Of a DNA stretch of 13,333 bases, positions 1 to 7,139 are shown piece by piece. The stretch is from the NCBI GenBank assembly GCA_001800675.1, contig MGVW01000023.1, positions 1 to 13,333 of the forward strand, in the 5' to 3' direction. Numbering within the stretch: position 1 is the first letter of the stretch; every line of letters starts with the position of its first letter. Source of the DNA: Euryarchaeota archaeon RBG_13_57_23. Lineage in GTDB: Archaea; Thermoplasmatota; Thermoplasmata; UBA10834. Under the pieces are notes generated by a model that did no database searches, had not been told where the DNA came from, and worked only from the letters and a program-made list of their open reading frames with translations. A program made the position numbers and the translations under genes.

Positions 1-250
1 GAGTTTCTTTGGAGTCCACGGTGAGCCTCGCATCCTGCGCCTCGAGTTCCTTCTCCAGCTGGGCCATCGTCTGCGGGTTCTTCAGGAACACGGGAAAGTA
101 GCACGTCGTGCTGTCGATGTTGAGCACGGCGACCAGCTCCTTGTCGTCCAACTGCCTCTCTTCGACGGCCGCCTTGAACTCGACAAAAGGGCGGATGTCC
201 GGTGGGACGTTCTTGACCTCGGTTATCGCGACCAACCTTGCTACGTGCAT
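1..250 (-). CDS. Unidentified protein downstream of hdrB, 3' end cut by window edge
   Basis: An open frame reads leftward from an ATG at 250 to the window edge, giving 83 codons with no stop. It begins MHVARLVAITEVKNVPPDIR and holds a charged stretch followed by a segment around residues 45-60 with a single cysteine (STTCYFPVF). I do not recognise the family. It starts 18 bases after the hdrB stop and has an AGGAG Shine-Dalgarno at 261-265, about 10 bases ahead of the ATG, so it is almost certainly the third gene of the hdrCB operon. No iron-sulfur motif, membrane segment or signal peptide is seen in this part. It is not the start of a recognisable HdrA. The missing C-terminal part could change this reading. 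Confidence 0.72.
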   Translation of the reverse strand, partial: MHVARLVAITEVKNVPPDIRPFVEFKAAVEERQLDDKELVAVLNIDSTTCYFPVFLKNPQTMAQLEKELEAQDARLTVDSKET

Positions 251-268
251 CCCCGGACTTCTCCTGAT

Positions 269-1129
269 CTAGGTCGGGAGGTTCACTTTCGTCTGGTGCA
301 CTTCGAGCCCGAGCTTCTCCCTTTCCAGCCCGAACGCGAGCCCCAGCAGTTGCGACAGGTGCAGGACCGGGATCTTGTACTCCTTGAGCTGGACCTGGCC
401 GACATCGTACTGCAGGTGACAGAACGGGCAGCAGTCGACGATGATGTCAACGCCTGCCGCGGTCATGTTCTTCAGGTTCTCCGCGGTCATCTTGAGGGCC
501 ACATCCGGGGTCCTGGCCCTGACGCCTCCGCCGGCGCCACAGCACATGCCCTTGTCCTTGTACATGACGCTGGTCATTCCCGCAGCCTCGACGATGTCGT
601 CGAACACGTGCGGCCTCTCGGCGTCGTCGATCTTCTTGATGTTCGAGGGCTTCAGGAAGTGGCATCCGTAGTGCACGGCCGCCTTCAGGTTCTTGCCGGA
701 CTTCGCCCTCGCGCGGATGGCCTCCACGCCGATGTCACGGTACAGCAGTTCCACGAAGTGTCTCACGTGGACGGTTCCGTTGTACTCCATGCCGGTGGCG
801 TCCTTGAGTATCTTGTTGATCTTCTTGCGCAGGTCGGGGTCGTGGTTGAGCTTGTGGGCGACCTCGAAGAGCGTGTCGAAGCATCCGTTGCATATCGTGA
901 GAACGCCATCCACGCCCATCTTCTCAGCAATCGCCAGGTTCCTCGCGGCGACCGCCATCCAGTAGGTCTGATCGAACGAGCGCATGACGCCGGGCGCAGG
1001 ACAGCAGCTCGCGCCCTGCATGTCGACGAGCTCGACTCCGAGGGACTTGAAGACCTCTCTCGAGGCGCTCTCTATCCCGGGGTATCTGAGAGGCATTATG
1101 CAGCCTAGGAAGAACGCGTATTTCGACAT
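269..1129 (-). CDS. hdrB: Heterodisulfide reductase subunit B-like protein (two CCG domains)
   Basis: The 286-residue protein carries two complete cysteine-rich CCG domains, the hallmark of HdrB. The first has C10, C42-C43 and C80-x-x-C83; the second has C156, C196-C197 and C234-x-x-C237. Both fit the family pattern CX31-39CCX35-36CxxC. In methanogen HdrB these sites bind two non-cubane [4Fe-4S] clusters that reduce the CoM-S-S-CoB heterodisulfide; in other archaea and bacteria HdrB homologues act on other thiol/disulfide or electron-transfer partners, so the substrate here is open. It is expected to be cytoplasmic and to pair with HdrC. The start chosen is the ATG at 1129: it overlaps the hdrC stop (ATGA), has a G-rich ribosome site just upstream, and begins MSKYAFFLGC as family members do. 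A 14-residue longer frame exists but is unlikely. Confidence 0.95.
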   Translation of the reverse strand: MSKYAFFLGCIMPLRYPGIESASREVFKSLGVELVDMQGASCCPAPGVMRSFDQTYWMAVAARNLAIAEKMGVDGVLTICNGCFDTLFEVAHKLNHDPDLRKKINKILKDATGMEYNGTVHVRHFVELLYRDIGVEAIRARAKSGKNLKAAVHYGCHFLKPSNIKKIDDAERPHVFDDIVEAAGMTSVMYKDKGMCCGAGGGVRARTPDVALKMTAENLKNMTAAGVDIIVDCCPFCHLQYDVGQVQLKEYKIPVLHLSQLLGLAFGLEREKLGLEVHQTKVNLPT

Positions 1130-1656
1130 CAGCTCTTCCCCCCTGTTGCGACGAGCTTGTCGAACCCACACAGAGCTGCGATCTTCTTGACCTCTTCGAG
1201 GGACTGTGCTGAAGAGAACACCGTTGGCGGGACGTCTTGGAGGCCGAGTTTCTTTCTCAGGGCCTTGTCCTCATCTCTGAGGGACACGAGGTGACCCGTC
1301 TTCGAGATGAGCTCCGCGACCTTCCTGTGCGACTCGGCCATGTAGCCTTTCCTGACGGCCATGTTCCTAAGTGCCATGATGATGTCCACGATCTCGACGC
1401 CTCGCGGACATCTCTCGTAGCATGTGTAGCAGGTCGTGCACAGCCACAGGTCCTCTGAGGGCAGCACGTCCTCCTCGAAGCCCAGCTGGGCGCGTCTGAC
1501 TACCTTCCTGACCCTGAACGCGGTCTGCCGTCCCGATGGGCAGCTGCCGGTGCAGGTCCCGCATTGAAAGCAGAGATTGACCGTCTTTCCTCCTGCGTCG
1601 ATGACCTTTCTCGTGAATTCCGGATTCGGCTCCTTCACTTCCACCAAGAGACTCAC
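1129..1656 (-). CDS. hdrC: Heterodisulfide reductase subunit C-like 2x[4Fe-4S] protein
   Basis: The 175-residue protein has two CxxCxxCxxxCP cluster motifs, C29/C32/C35/C39 and C73/C76/C79/C83, each expected to hold a [4Fe-4S] cluster. Size and spacing match HdrC, the small ferredoxin-like subunit that passes electrons from HdrA to HdrB. The stop overlaps the hdrB start as ATGA, so the two are translationally coupled in the usual C-then-B order. The start is a GTG at 1656; an in-frame TAA lies four codons upstream, so no longer version is possible. A weak TATA-like sequence (TTTTTAGCA, minus strand, about 1693-1701) lies some 40 bases upstream, which would give a short leader; no well-placed Shine-Dalgarno is seen. 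HdrA is not in the window, so the complex is incomplete as seen. Confidence 0.94.
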   Translation of the reverse strand: MSLLVEVKEPNPEFTRKVIDAGGKTVNLCFQCGTCTGSCPSGRQTAFRVRKVVRRAQLGFEEDVLPSEDLWLCTTCYTCYERCPRGVEIVDIIMALRNMAVRKGYMAESHRKVAELISKTGHLVSLRDEDKALRKKLGLQDVPPTVFSSAQSLEEVKKIAALCGFDKLVATGGKS

Positions 1657-1711
1657 CAGTACTGCTTATGACTCCGGTGTATTTGAGAGTTTTGCTAAAA
1701 AGGGAAATGCG

Positions 1712-2536
1712 TTATCCTTTACGGTAAAGCCAATCCTCTCTGGCCTCTTCCACGAACAGCTCCAGATCCTCATGCTCCGAACACCTCAGAGCGATGACGG
1801 AGTGCACGGACCACTTCTGGTCATTCGCTCCCTCTGCCCTCACTACCCCGGTCCTGACTAGGCTCTTGTTCACAAAGTAGCTCAGATCTGTCCGATCGAG
1901 CATCGTCGGTTCATGGATGGTCCGGATGACCTCGTGAGGCAGGCCCTTCTCCGTGAGATACCTGAAGGCGAGTCTCTGCGCTCCGAAACTAAGCTTCGCG
2001 AACCGGCGACCCGCCTCCCTGAACATAAGCATGTCCGTGCCGATCTCCTCACTCTGCACCCGAGGGGCTTCGTCCATCGCGTACATCGCGTCATCCAAGA
2101 GAACGCAGTCCACCCGCATCTCACGCATCAGCCTCAGGTTGGACTCGTCCGTCGAGATCGTCACGGAAACGTCCTTGCCTGTATCCGAGAGTTCAGTCGC
2201 TGCGGTGAGGAGGCATCTCTCCGTCACAACCGTTCCCGCGACTCTGAGCGTTGGCGGGTCCTCGAGCCTCAGCTCGTAGGCCCTGAAACGTTCCAGCAGC
2301 TCAAGGCCTGCTGTCGTGAGTCTGCTCCCCTTGCTGGTAGATGAAACTAGTGACGCTCCAGCCTTCTCCTCGACCTCCCTGACATACTTGTGGAGGACGG
2401 GGGTCGAGAGATCCAGGGATGCGGCGGCCTTCTGCATGCTTCCTTTGGCGTGGAGTGCGGCCAGGGCCTCCATCTGCCTGTGAGTTATCTCCAGTCCTTC
2501 GCTAACGAACACGATCCGCGGCTTGATGCTTGCCAT
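1712..2536 (-). CDS. LysR/ModE-like one-component transcriptional regulator
   Basis: The 274-residue protein has an N-terminal winged helix-turn-helix (about residues 17-80) of LysR/ModE type: ITHRQMEALAALHAKGSMQKAA, then a recognition-helix region (LSTPVLHKYVREVEEKAG) and a wing (SKGSRLTTAG). Residues from about 96 onward (LRVAGTVVTERCLL) resemble a degenerate periplasmic-binding-protein-like effector domain, but with weak similarity that I cannot confirm. It begins 5 bases after the ABC permease stop, and an AGGAGGAG ribosome site lies inside the permease's last codons, so it is the last gene of the tetR-ATPase-permease operon. Its ligand and targets are unknown. It could regulate the exporter, or hdrC, which starts 55 bases downstream on the same strand. 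A ModE-type molybdate role is not supported by any visible molybdate-binding domain. Confidence 0.83.
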   Translation of the reverse strand: MASIKPRIVFVSEGLEITHRQMEALAALHAKGSMQKAAASLDLSTPVLHKYVREVEEKAGASLVSSTSKGSRLTTAGLELLERFRAYELRLEDPPTLRVAGTVVTERCLLTAATELSDTGKDVSVTISTDESNLRLMREMRVDCVLLDDAMYAMDEAPRVQSEEIGTDMLMFREAGRRFAKLSFGAQRLAFRYLTEKGLPHEVIRTIHEPTMLDRTDLSYFVNKSLVRTGVVRAEGANDQKWSVHSVIALRCSEHEDLELFVEEAREDWLYRKG

Positions 2537-2541
2537 CTACT

Positions 2542-3705
2542 TCATCTCCTCCTCTTGAGCCCGTAAGTGCTAAGGAGCAACATCACCGTTGCGAACGCCA
2601 GCAGCACGACCAGCTGCAGCGCCACATCGCCCATGCCCCATCCTCGTATCATGACGGACCTGCATCCTTCGACGGCGTATGTCAGGGGAAGGACGTACGA
2701 TACCGGCTGCAGGAAGCTGGGCACCGCTTCGAGAGGCCAGAAGACCCCGGCGAGCAGGATTGACGGGAAGAGTATGAGCGGTATCAGTTGGACTGCCTGG
2801 AACTCGTTCTTCGCGACCGACGACAACAGAAATCCCAGACCTTGGTTCCCCACTCCGAGGAGGAATATGAGGAGCAGCACGAGCAGTGCGTTTCCGGCTA
2901 TCTGGATGTCGAACAAGAGGACTGCCGCGGTCAGTATGACTACGGATTGCGCTAGCCCGACGACGCCGAATGCAAGTGCGTATCCAGCGATTATCTCTCC
3001 CTCTGTCACGGGGGTTGCGAGCAGCCTGTCGAGCGTTGACGCCCCCCTCTCGTGCACGAAGGAGAGAATCGAGAGCATGAATGTGACCATCATGGCGGCT
3101 AGGCCCATCACCCCCGGTGCGAAGAAGTCGATGAACCTCGCGTCCTCTCCGTACTCGAGTTGCGGGGACATCACAATGGGCGGGACGAGTAGATTGGGCG
3201 GTAGGACGAGGACCTTCTGCACTGAGACCTGGATATCATTGATGACCGCCTGAGCTATGTTCGGATTGGTCCCGTCGATGAAGACTTGGAGTGTTGCTGG
3301 TATCACCTGGCTGCCACCCCTTAGAGCCGCGAGCGCATCGAGCGTGTCCTGAGTGAAGTTCTCATCGAACACGATCGCGGCCCAGATGTCCGCGTCCAAG
3401 ACCTTCTCCCTTGCCTGAGATACGGAAGCGCTTGTGGCGTACTCGGGACCTATCAGATTCTTTACATTGAGCGTGCTCCGTGACTGCAGGTCGGCGATTA
3501 TAGACGCGGCGATGGACTGGTTCGCGGGGGCCTGGTCCATGTTCACGATGTACACAGACACGTCGCTGACCTCTCCGCCGAACGTGTAGCCGAACAGGCT
3601 GATCATGAGAAGCGGGACCATCACAATGAACGCGATAGTCCTTCGATCGTGCCTTAGCGAACGCAGGTTCTTCTTCGCTATCGCAAGAACCCTCTGGGCC
3701 TTCAT
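2542..3705 (-). CDS. ABC-2 type exporter, permease subunit
   Basis: The 387-residue membrane protein has the ABC-2 permease layout: one membrane helix near the N-terminus (about 23-43), a large extracytoplasmic domain (about 45-190), then five helices (about 193-217, 237-262, 271-296, 303-325, 361-381). After helix 2 comes ERGASTLDRLLATPVT, the cytoplasmic coupling signature typical of this family. Such permeases pair with a separate ATPase to export drugs, lipids or other hydrophobic molecules; the substrate cannot be told from sequence. The start ATG overlaps the ATPase stop (ATGA) and follows an AGGAGG ribosome site. With a single permease gene, the working transporter is probably a homodimer with two ATPase copies. 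The length and N-terminal ectodomain resemble YhhJ/YbhR-type subunits. Confidence 0.93.
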   Translation of the reverse strand: MKAQRVLAIAKKNLRSLRHDRRTIAFIVMVPLLMISLFGYTFGGEVSDVSVYIVNMDQAPANQSIAASIIADLQSRSTLNVKNLIGPEYATSASVSQAREKVLDADIWAAIVFDENFTQDTLDALAALRGGSQVIPATLQVFIDGTNPNIAQAVINDIQVSVQKVLVLPPNLLVPPIVMSPQLEYGEDARFIDFFAPGVMGLAAMMVTFMLSILSFVHERGASTLDRLLATPVTEGEIIAGYALAFGVVGLAQSVVILTAAVLLFDIQIAGNALLVLLLIFLLGVGNQGLGFLLSSVAKNEFQAVQLIPLILFPSILLAGVFWPLEAVPSFLQPVSYVLPLTYAVEGCRSVMIRGWGMGDVALQLVVLLAFATVMLLLSTYGLKRRR

Positions 3706-4430
3706 CGCGCGTCCCTCCTTGAGTACTCGAGGAAGGCGGACTCGAGGTCACTCGTCCCGGTCTCCTGCATCAGGATCTTCGGGGAACCTTCTGCAATCAG
3801 CTTTCCAGATCTCATCATGCCGACGACATCGCATCTCACGGCCTCGTCCATGTAGTGGGTCGTCAGTAGGACGGTCTTCCCGCGGGCCTTGAGCTCCGAG
3901 AAGTACTTCCAGAACCCCACCCTCAGCTCCGGGTCCACCCCGACGGTGGGCTCATCGAGGAATAGAAGCTCGGGATCGTGGATGAGCGCGCACGCGAGCG
4001 AAGTCCTGTGCTTCATTCCCCCGCTGAGCTGCGAGACCACGCTGTCCTTTCGGTCGGCCAGGTCTATCATGGACAGCAGTTCCTTCTCTCTGGTCCTGAA
4101 GAAGGCTTCTTCTATCGAGTACAGATCGGCGAACAGTTCGAGGTTCTCGTGGACCGTTATGTCTGTGTATATGGCCATCTCCTGGGGCATGTAGCCAATG
4201 AGCCTCCTCTTGTTTCTTACCGGGACCTTCTCCCCGAGGAGGAACGCCTCCCCGCGAGAGAATGACAGCAGCCCGACGAGCATCTTTATCGTGGTGGTCT
4301 TCCCCGAGCCGTTGGGTCCTATCAGCCCATAGAGAAATCCTTTCCGGACCTTGAGGTCGAGGTCATCCACCGCCACCAGCTTGCCATACTCCTTTCGCAT
4401 TCCCTTGCCCAATACAACCTCGTCGCTCAT
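3702..4430 (-). CDS. ABC-2 type exporter, ATP-binding subunit
   Basis: The 242-residue protein holds all ABC ATPase motifs: Walker A GPNGSGKTT (38-46), Q-loop Q83 in GYMPQE, signature LSGGM (135-139), Walker B LLFLDEP (155-161) and H-loop His192 in TTH. It closely follows the drug/lipid exporter subfamily (CcmA/DrrA-like). It energises the permease encoded immediately downstream, with which it overlaps by ATGA. Its own start also overlaps the TetR stop by ATGA and is preceded by AGGAGG 11-16 bases upstream. It has no C-terminal fusion and should be a cytoplasmic, membrane-associated subunit. Confidence 0.96.
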   Translation of the reverse strand: MSDEVVLGKGMRKEYGKLVAVDDLDLKVRKGFLYGLIGPNGSGKTTTIKMLVGLLSFSRGEAFLLGEKVPVRNKRRLIGYMPQEMAIYTDITVHENLELFADLYSIEEAFFRTREKELLSMIDLADRKDSVVSQLSGGMKHRTSLACALIHDPELLFLDEPTVGVDPELRVGFWKYFSELKARGKTVLLTTHYMDEAVRCDVVGMMRSGKLIAEGSPKILMQETGTSDLESAFLEYSRRDAR

Positions 4431-5050
4431 CGTTGCCCGCCTCCTTGGTCTGGTCTCACGCCTTCGAGGAAGATCGAGACCATGCCTTTGATAATCCTCT
4501 CTTCCTCCTCGGGCTTTGGCGGCCCATCGCCGAGCATGTCGGTGGTGAGGAAGTAAAACTGAACAGCGCCCATCAAGGTCCGGGCGACAATCTCCGGGTC
4601 CGCCCTCCTTATCACTCCTGCGTCCATGAGCCGGGCCATGACGCCCGCGAGGAAACTTATCCCTCGCTTGATCGATGCGTCGAAGGCCAGGTTCCTAGTC
4701 TTCTGCTGTCTCCATGCGTCGCTCATCATGACCAGGTAGAGATCCTTGTTCTGCCTCAGCGTCTTGAGCACGACCCTGATGTTATGCTGGATCATCTCCT
4801 CCACGCTGGACTTCGGTTCGACCTCCACGGCTTCCTTGATGGGTATCAGTGGCGATCTCTCGGAGACGACCGCCGCGAACAAGGCCCTTTTCGACTTGAA
4901 CAGTCTGAACACCGTGACTTCGTTCACCTTCGCCCTCCTCGCGATCTCCTTCGTTGTGGCTCCCTTGAAACCGTCGATTGCGAAGGCCTGCAGCGCCGCG
5001 TCGAGGATGCGGTCCCTGGTCGAGGTAGGCGCACGGGCTCGACGTGTCAT
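4427..5050 (-). CDS. TetR/AcrR family transcriptional repressor
   Basis: The 207-residue protein opens with a classic TetR DNA-binding domain: TRDRILDAALQAFA (helix 1), GATTKEIARRAKVNEVTVFRLF (helix-turn-helix, about residues 30-51) and KSKRALFAAVV. The all-helical C-terminal part (about 60-200) would form the ligand and dimerisation domain; its ligand is not predictable. The frame could extend 21 codons upstream, but the ATG at 5050 places the helix-turn-helix at the usual distance from the N-terminus, and the extension would run through the operator palindrome. It is first in the operon with the ABC exporter, so repression of exporter and self, relieved by an exported compound, is the natural inference. 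Confidence 0.93.
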   Translation of the reverse strand: MTRRARAPTSTRDRILDAALQAFAIDGFKGATTKEIARRAKVNEVTVFRLFKSKRALFAAVVSERSPLIPIKEAVEVEPKSSVEEMIQHNIRVVLKTLRQNKDLYLVMMSDAWRQQKTRNLAFDASIKRGISFLAGVMARLMDAGVIRRADPEIVARTLMGAVQFYFLTTDMLGDGPPKPEEEERIIKGMVSIFLEGVRPDQGGGQR

Positions 5051-5052
5051 CA

Positions 5053-5072
5053 ATGCAAGTAAGCACTTGCAT
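5053..5072 (-). promoter_or_regulatory. Probable TetR operator, perfect 8-bp inverted repeat
   Basis: The arms ATGCAAGT and ACTTGCAT are perfect inverted repeats separated by AAGC, and sit 2 bases ahead of the TetR ATG. On the minus strand a weak TATA-like sequence (CCTAAATGCAT, 5071-5081) abuts the repeat, which would put transcription start at or next to the ATG. A repressor bound here would therefore cover the initiation region. TetR proteins typically bind such 16-20 bp palindromes in their own promoters. The symmetry is seen; the binding is inferred. Confidence 0.72.
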
Positions 5073-5165
5073 GCATTTAGGTATTGCGGCATCGACCCAA
5101 CAATCGTCACCACCGACAGAACTGACTCTCTGCCATTCTCAGGACTGATTCACTGGTCTGAATCG

Positions 5166-5173
5166 TTATATAT
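5166..5173 (+). promoter_or_regulatory. Archaeal TATA box for the GTPase gene
   Basis: TTATATAT lies about 30-35 bases upstream of the ATG at 5202. With the usual archaeal spacing the transcript would begin a few bases ahead of that ATG. No Shine-Dalgarno is seen before the ATG, which fits leaderless translation. Confidence 0.65.
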
Positions 5174-5201
5174 TGCTGGGAACATTGACAGTCGATTCTT
5201 G

Positions 5202-5711
5202 ATGCCCTCCGAGAAATACATCCTCAAGCTGTGCCTTCTAGGCGATGGCGCAGTCGGGAAGACCAGCCTGGTGAGGAGGTTCGTGCACGATGTCTTCGAC
5301 GACAAATACATCATGTCGTTCGGCACGAAAGTCTCGAAGAAGGTAATGAAGATCGGCGAGAGCGAGGTGGACCTGATGATCTGGGATATCCTTGGTCAGA
5401 AGGTCCTTGAGTCCCTTCACGCCGCCTACTATCGTGGTGCCGTGGGAGCTTTTGCCGTGTGCGATTTCACGCGACCTGAGACCATGGCCAGCCTGAGGAA
5501 TTGGGTCGGGAACTTCAGGGCGGTCGCCGGTCAACAGCCTGTCATAATCCTCGGCAACAAGATGGACCTCGAGAAGAGGTACAGTCTCGCAGAGCTCGAA
5601 GCATTCGGCACCTCGCTCGGGTGCACGGTCCTCGAGACGAGTGCGAAGACGGGCACGAACGTCGAACGCGCGTTCTACGAGATGGGAAAGATGATGCTGG
5701 GGGCCAAGTGA
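5202..5711 (+). CDS. Ras/Rab-like small GTPase
   Basis: The 169-residue protein is a single G domain with every Ras-superfamily motif: G1 GDGAVGKTS (14-22), a G2 threonine at 42 in SFGTKV, G3 WDILGQ (61-66, where Rab proteins have WDTAGQ), G4 NKMD (119-122) and G5 ETSAK (145-149). The catalytic Gln66 is kept. It should bind and slowly hydrolyse GTP as a molecular switch. It ends MGKMMLGAK with no prenylatable cysteine or added tail, so it is probably soluble or recruited by a partner. The start is the ATG at 5202, chosen because MPSEKYILKLCLLGD is the natural first strand and because of the TATA box position; the open frame runs further upstream but without homology. Its stop overlaps the start of the V4R-DUF835 gene (TGATG), implying a functional pair. 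Confidence 0.95.
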   Translation: MPSEKYILKLCLLGDGAVGKTSLVRRFVHDVFDDKYIMSFGTKVSKKVMKIGESEVDLMIWDILGQKVLESLHAAYYRGAVGAFAVCDFTRPETMASLRNWVGNFRAVAGQQPVIILGNKMDLEKRYSLAELEAFGTSLGCTVLETSAKTGTNVERAFYEMGKMMLGAK

Positions 5712-6643
5712 TGCACCAGCTGCCATTCTTCGTCATGCCAGGCATCGCGCTCGCCCACCTCCGCGAGGAACTCGAGATAGTCGAAGGGGATCAGCGCGCG
5801 AGGCTCATGCTCTATCGTTACGGTCAGAGATGTGGCAAGGCCCTCGTCGAGAACTTCGGCCTGTCATGCAGCGACCTCCAGGAGGTCAAATCCGTCATCG
5901 AGCCCGTTTGGATGGAGGCCGGGCTCAGTCGGCTTAGGGTCGAATCGATGGAAGAGAGCGAGATCATCGTGAACCTCGAGGAGTCGGTCGAGGCCAAGGA
6001 GGGCAACACGTGCGATTTCGCCAGAGGCTATCTGTCCGGTATGATCTCGCAGCTCACCGGGAAGCGATTCGAAGTCGACGAGGTGGAGTGCGCGAGCGGG
6101 GGATACATATCGTGTGTGATGCAGGCCTACGAGGTGCTGGACGTCCTCAAGCCAAGCAGGCTTCAGGAGACTGAGGCTCTCAGGAAGTACAACCTGGAGG
6201 GCGGCTACTCCTACCTGATCAAGGAGGAGATACCGGATCAGGCCTTCGACATCTTCGTCGACTCGGTGAAGCACGCGGTCCCATGTCTGTGCGTCTCAAG
6301 GGAGTATCCGGAGAAGGTCAAGGACAAACACGAGGTTAAGACCGTCCCGTTCCTTTGGCTATCGATGGATCAGGAGAAGACGTATTCCAGAGACCCTTCG
6401 AACCTTGCCCTCCTTTACTCGGATATCAAGACGTTCATTTCGGACAACAAGGGTTGCATGGTCCTGCTATTGGGACTGGAGTACTTGGTATCGCAGAACG
6501 GTTTCCCCAAGGTGTTGAAGCTAATCCAGCACATCAACGACAAAGTAGCGGTCACTGATTCGATTCTTGTTCTCTCTGTCAGCCCGATGACGATGTCCGA
6601 ACAGGACCTTAAGATGCTGGAGAAGGAGATGCGGGCGTTCTGA
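5711..6643 (+). CDS. V4R domain-DUF835 protein coupled to the small GTPase
   Basis: The 310-residue protein has two parts. Residues about 1-145 contain a V4R-like small-molecule-binding domain, with the region NTCDFARGYLSGMISQLTG, then VECASGG and YISCVMQA; conserved cysteines are 101, 127 and 135. V4R domains bind hydrocarbons or other small ligands, sometimes with metal. Residues about 160-310 are a DUF835 domain: SYLIKEE, CVSREYPEKVKDKH, PFLWLSM, a hydrophobic strand ending LLLGLEYLVSQNGF, and a final MSEQDLKMLEKEM. DUF835 is widespread in archaeal signalling proteins and of unknown function. No membrane segment is seen. The start overlaps the GTPase stop by one base and follows a GGGGG ribosome site, so the two are co-expressed, plausibly as sensor and switch. 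The direction of signalling cannot be told. Confidence 0.9.
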   Translation: MHQLPFFVMPGIALAHLREELEIVEGDQRARLMLYRYGQRCGKALVENFGLSCSDLQEVKSVIEPVWMEAGLSRLRVESMEESEIIVNLEESVEAKEGNTCDFARGYLSGMISQLTGKRFEVDEVECASGGYISCVMQAYEVLDVLKPSRLQETEALRKYNLEGGYSYLIKEEIPDQAFDIFVDSVKHAVPCLCVSREYPEKVKDKHEVKTVPFLWLSMDQEKTYSRDPSNLALLYSDIKTFISDNKGCMVLLLGLEYLVSQNGFPKVLKLIQHINDKVAVTDSILVLSVSPMTMSEQDLKMLEKEMRAF

Positions 6644-6674
6644 GGAAGGTGCGGCTCGCGTGGGAGTATAGGGG

Positions 6675-7127
6675 ATGAGGTACGGGGTCATAGTTTGTCC
6701 CAGATGCGGCATGGCGAAAGGCGTCGAAACCAGGAAGAAGACGACCATGTGCCAGTGCGGGCGGGAGATCAAGCTCAGAAGGATGAAGCTCAGATTCCAG
6801 ACCGATTCTCCAAAGGAGCTCGCGGAATCCGTCGGGAGGGCGAACGCGGCGATCCGTGGAGGGGAGCAGCTGCCGCCAGAGAAGAGACCGCGCAAGAAGG
6901 AGCCGTACTCGGCGATCGCAGAGCGGTCTCAGCACGCGAAAGACCCGGTCGACAGGATGCAATTGATCGCCCAAGCGCTCACAGACCTCAAGGGTGAGTT
7001 CACTGAGGAGGATCTTGGAAAGGTCCTACAGTCTCTCGGAAAGAGTTCCCCGAAGGATATGGTGGCGAAGCTCCAGCAGTTGAACCTGATCTACGAGACA
7101 GCCGAGGGCAAGTTCAGATCGGTGTGA
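6675..7127 (+). CDS. Zinc-ribbon protein (DUF1922-like) with a possible winged-helix tail
   Basis: The 150-residue protein starts with a zinc ribbon, CPRC (C8, C11) and CQC (C26, C28), followed by REIKLRRMKLRFQTDSPKELAE, which resembles the archaeal DUF1922/DUF5817 family. A basic linker (about 64-76, PPEKRPRKKEP) leads to a helical C-terminal part (about 90-150) ending KLQQLNLIYETAEGKFRSV, which reads like a small winged-helix domain. This suggests nucleic acid binding, but no function is established. It starts 31 bases after the V4R-DUF835 stop on the same strand and has GGAG about 8-9 bases ahead of the ATG, so it may be read through from that operon. Confidence 0.85.
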   Translation: MRYGVIVCPRCGMAKGVETRKKTTMCQCGREIKLRRMKLRFQTDSPKELAESVGRANAAIRGGEQLPPEKRPRKKEPYSAIAERSQHAKDPVDRMQLIAQALTDLKGEFTEEDLGKVLQSLGKSSPKDMVAKLQQLNLIYETAEGKFRSV

Positions 7128-7139
7128 CGGATCGTCAAG

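Noticed and set aside
245..1108. Long plus-strand open frame (287 codons) across hdrB
   Set aside because: It lies wholly opposite hdrB, whose cysteine motifs are complete; its translation is rich in H, V, L and R as expected of an antisense shadow in GC-rich DNA.
1712..2536. Molybdate regulator ModE
   Set aside because: Only the helix-turn-helix resembles ModE; no molybdate-binding (TOBE/MOP) domain and no molybdate transporter are seen.
4746..5201. Upstream extension of the GTPase frame by 152 codons
   Set aside because: It runs antisense through the tetR gene, has no homology to GTPases, and the TATA box at 5166 would place transcription start after it.
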